Below are positions 4,856 through 5,373 of a stretch of 5,373 bases of DNA, piece by piece. The stretch comes from Propionibacteriaceae bacterium (GTDB lineage Bacteria; Actinomycetota; Actinomycetes; Propionibacteriales; Propionibacteriaceae), in NCBI GenBank assembly GCA_003153855.1, contig PMBM01000197.1, positions 19,962 to 25,334 on the forward strand, read 5' to 3'. The position numbers and the translations under genes were made by a program. Numbering within the stretch: position 1 is the first letter of the stretch; every line of letters begins with the position of its first letter. Below the pieces are notes generated by a model that worked only from the letters and a program-made list of their open reading frames with translations, was not told the origin of the DNA and made no database searches.

Positions 4856-5373
4856 TCAGATGCTGCTCGGACCCGCCCAGAGGTTGAGGCCGCCGTCGGT
4901 CGCATGCTCGTCGATCGCGGCGAGCTCGTCGTCGGTGAAGGTGATGTTCGTCACCGCGGCGACGGAGTCCTCGAGCTGGCTGACGCTCGACGCACCGACC
5001 AGCGCCGACGTGACCGTGTTGCGGCGGAGCACCCACGCGATGGCGAGCTGTGCGAGCGTCTGGTGGCGTCCGGCGGCGATCTCGTTGAGCGCCCGGATGT
5101 GGTCGATGTTCTCGTCCGTCAGCAGGTCGGGCGACAGCGACTTGCCCTGCGACGCGCGGGACCCGTCCGGGATGCCGTGCAGGTACTTGGAGGTCAGCAT
5201 CCCCTGGGCCAGCGGGGAGAACGCGATGCAGCCGACGCCGGCCTCGTCGAGGGCGTCGAGCAGGCCCTCCTCGACCCAGCGGTTGAGCATCGAAAAGCTC
5301 GGCTGGTGGATGAGGCAGGGCGTGCCGAGATCGAGGAGGATCTTCGCCGCCTCGGCCGTCCGCCAGGCAATGT
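4856..5373 (-). CDS. aldo/keto reductase, YghZ/Gpr-like, C-terminal half (gene continues past right edge)
   Basis: The frame enters from the right edge and gives 171 residues to the TGA at 4856; the family is about 330 long, so roughly the second half is present. The visible part begins IAWRTAEAAKIL and continues with IHQPSFSMLNRW, then G-C-I-A-F-S-P-L-A-Q-G, a barrel strand typical of NADPH-dependent aldo/keto reductases, followed by TSKYLHGIPDGSRA and the C-terminal cofactor-binding region VTSALVGASSVSQLEDSVAA. This combination matches the YghZ branch (L-glyceraldehyde 3-phosphate reductase, which reduces the aldehyde with NADPH) and Kv-beta-like relatives. The Asp-Tyr-Lys-His catalytic residues lie in the N-terminal part outside the window, so activity cannot be checked. 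It is expected to be cytosolic. A weak hairpin (CACCG/CGGTG, 4832-4850) just after the stop might end its transcript. It has no obvious link to the ESX-like genes downstream. Confidence 0.9.
   Translation of the reverse strand, partial: IAWRTAEAAKILLDLGTPCLIHQPSFSMLNRWVEEGLLDALDEAGVGCIAFSPLAQGMLTSKYLHGIPDGSRASQGKSLSPDLLTDENIDHIRALNEIAAGRHQTLAQLAIAWVLRRNTVTSALVGASSVSQLEDSVAAVTNITFTDDELAAIDEHATDGGLNLWAGPSSI

Noticed and set aside
1..5373. RNA genes, CRISPR arrays, insertion-sequence ends, phage genes
   Set aside because: I saw no cloverleaf or rRNA-like stretches, no regularly spaced repeats, and no transposase or integrase motifs on either strand.

Overview
The window looks like chromosomal DNA from a high-GC Gram-positive bacterium (Actinomycetota). 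The coding sequence is strongly GC-biased at third positions, GTG starts are common, one lipoprotein resembles the mycobacterial LppX/LprG family, and there is a small operon of type VII secretion (ESX/WXG100) type proteins. The genus cannot be read from the sequence alone.

Layout. The left end (1-1553) carries two minus-strand genes: the N-terminal half of a major facilitator transporter that runs off the left edge, and, 54 bases upstream of it, a monoacylglycerol-lipase-like alpha/beta hydrolase. A gap of about 200 bases (1554-1760) separates the hydrolase from the only plus-strand gene, a secreted LppX/LprG-like lipoprotein (1761-2525). This gap is less GC-rich at its right end and holds several short repeats. 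The lipoprotein converges on the minus-strand operon; the two stop codons lie 30 bases apart, inside the arms of one inverted repeat.

The centre (2556-4338) is the most interesting part. Read on the minus strand, it is a tight three-gene operon: a YbaB/EbfC-like protein with an apparent internal duplication (overlapping the next gene as TGATG), a 95-residue ESAT-6-sized helical protein with a C-terminal YxxxE motif, and a 273-residue helical protein that combines a W-x-G turn with a two-helix membrane hairpin. Just upstream on the same strand is a small four-helix membrane protein (4437-4814) that may belong to the same unit. No EccC-type ATPase, EccB/D/E or mycosin gene is visible, so if these proteins are secreted, the machinery is encoded elsewhere. 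The right end (4856-5373) is the C-terminal half of a YghZ/Gpr-type aldo/keto reductase that runs off the right edge.

The hydrolase and transporter may be co-transcribed, and so may the ESX-like genes. The lipoprotein and reductase look like unrelated neighbours. Six of the seven complete or partial minus-strand genes are recognisable at family or fold level; the four-helix membrane protein is not. No RNA gene, insertion sequence, prophage or CRISPR array was found.
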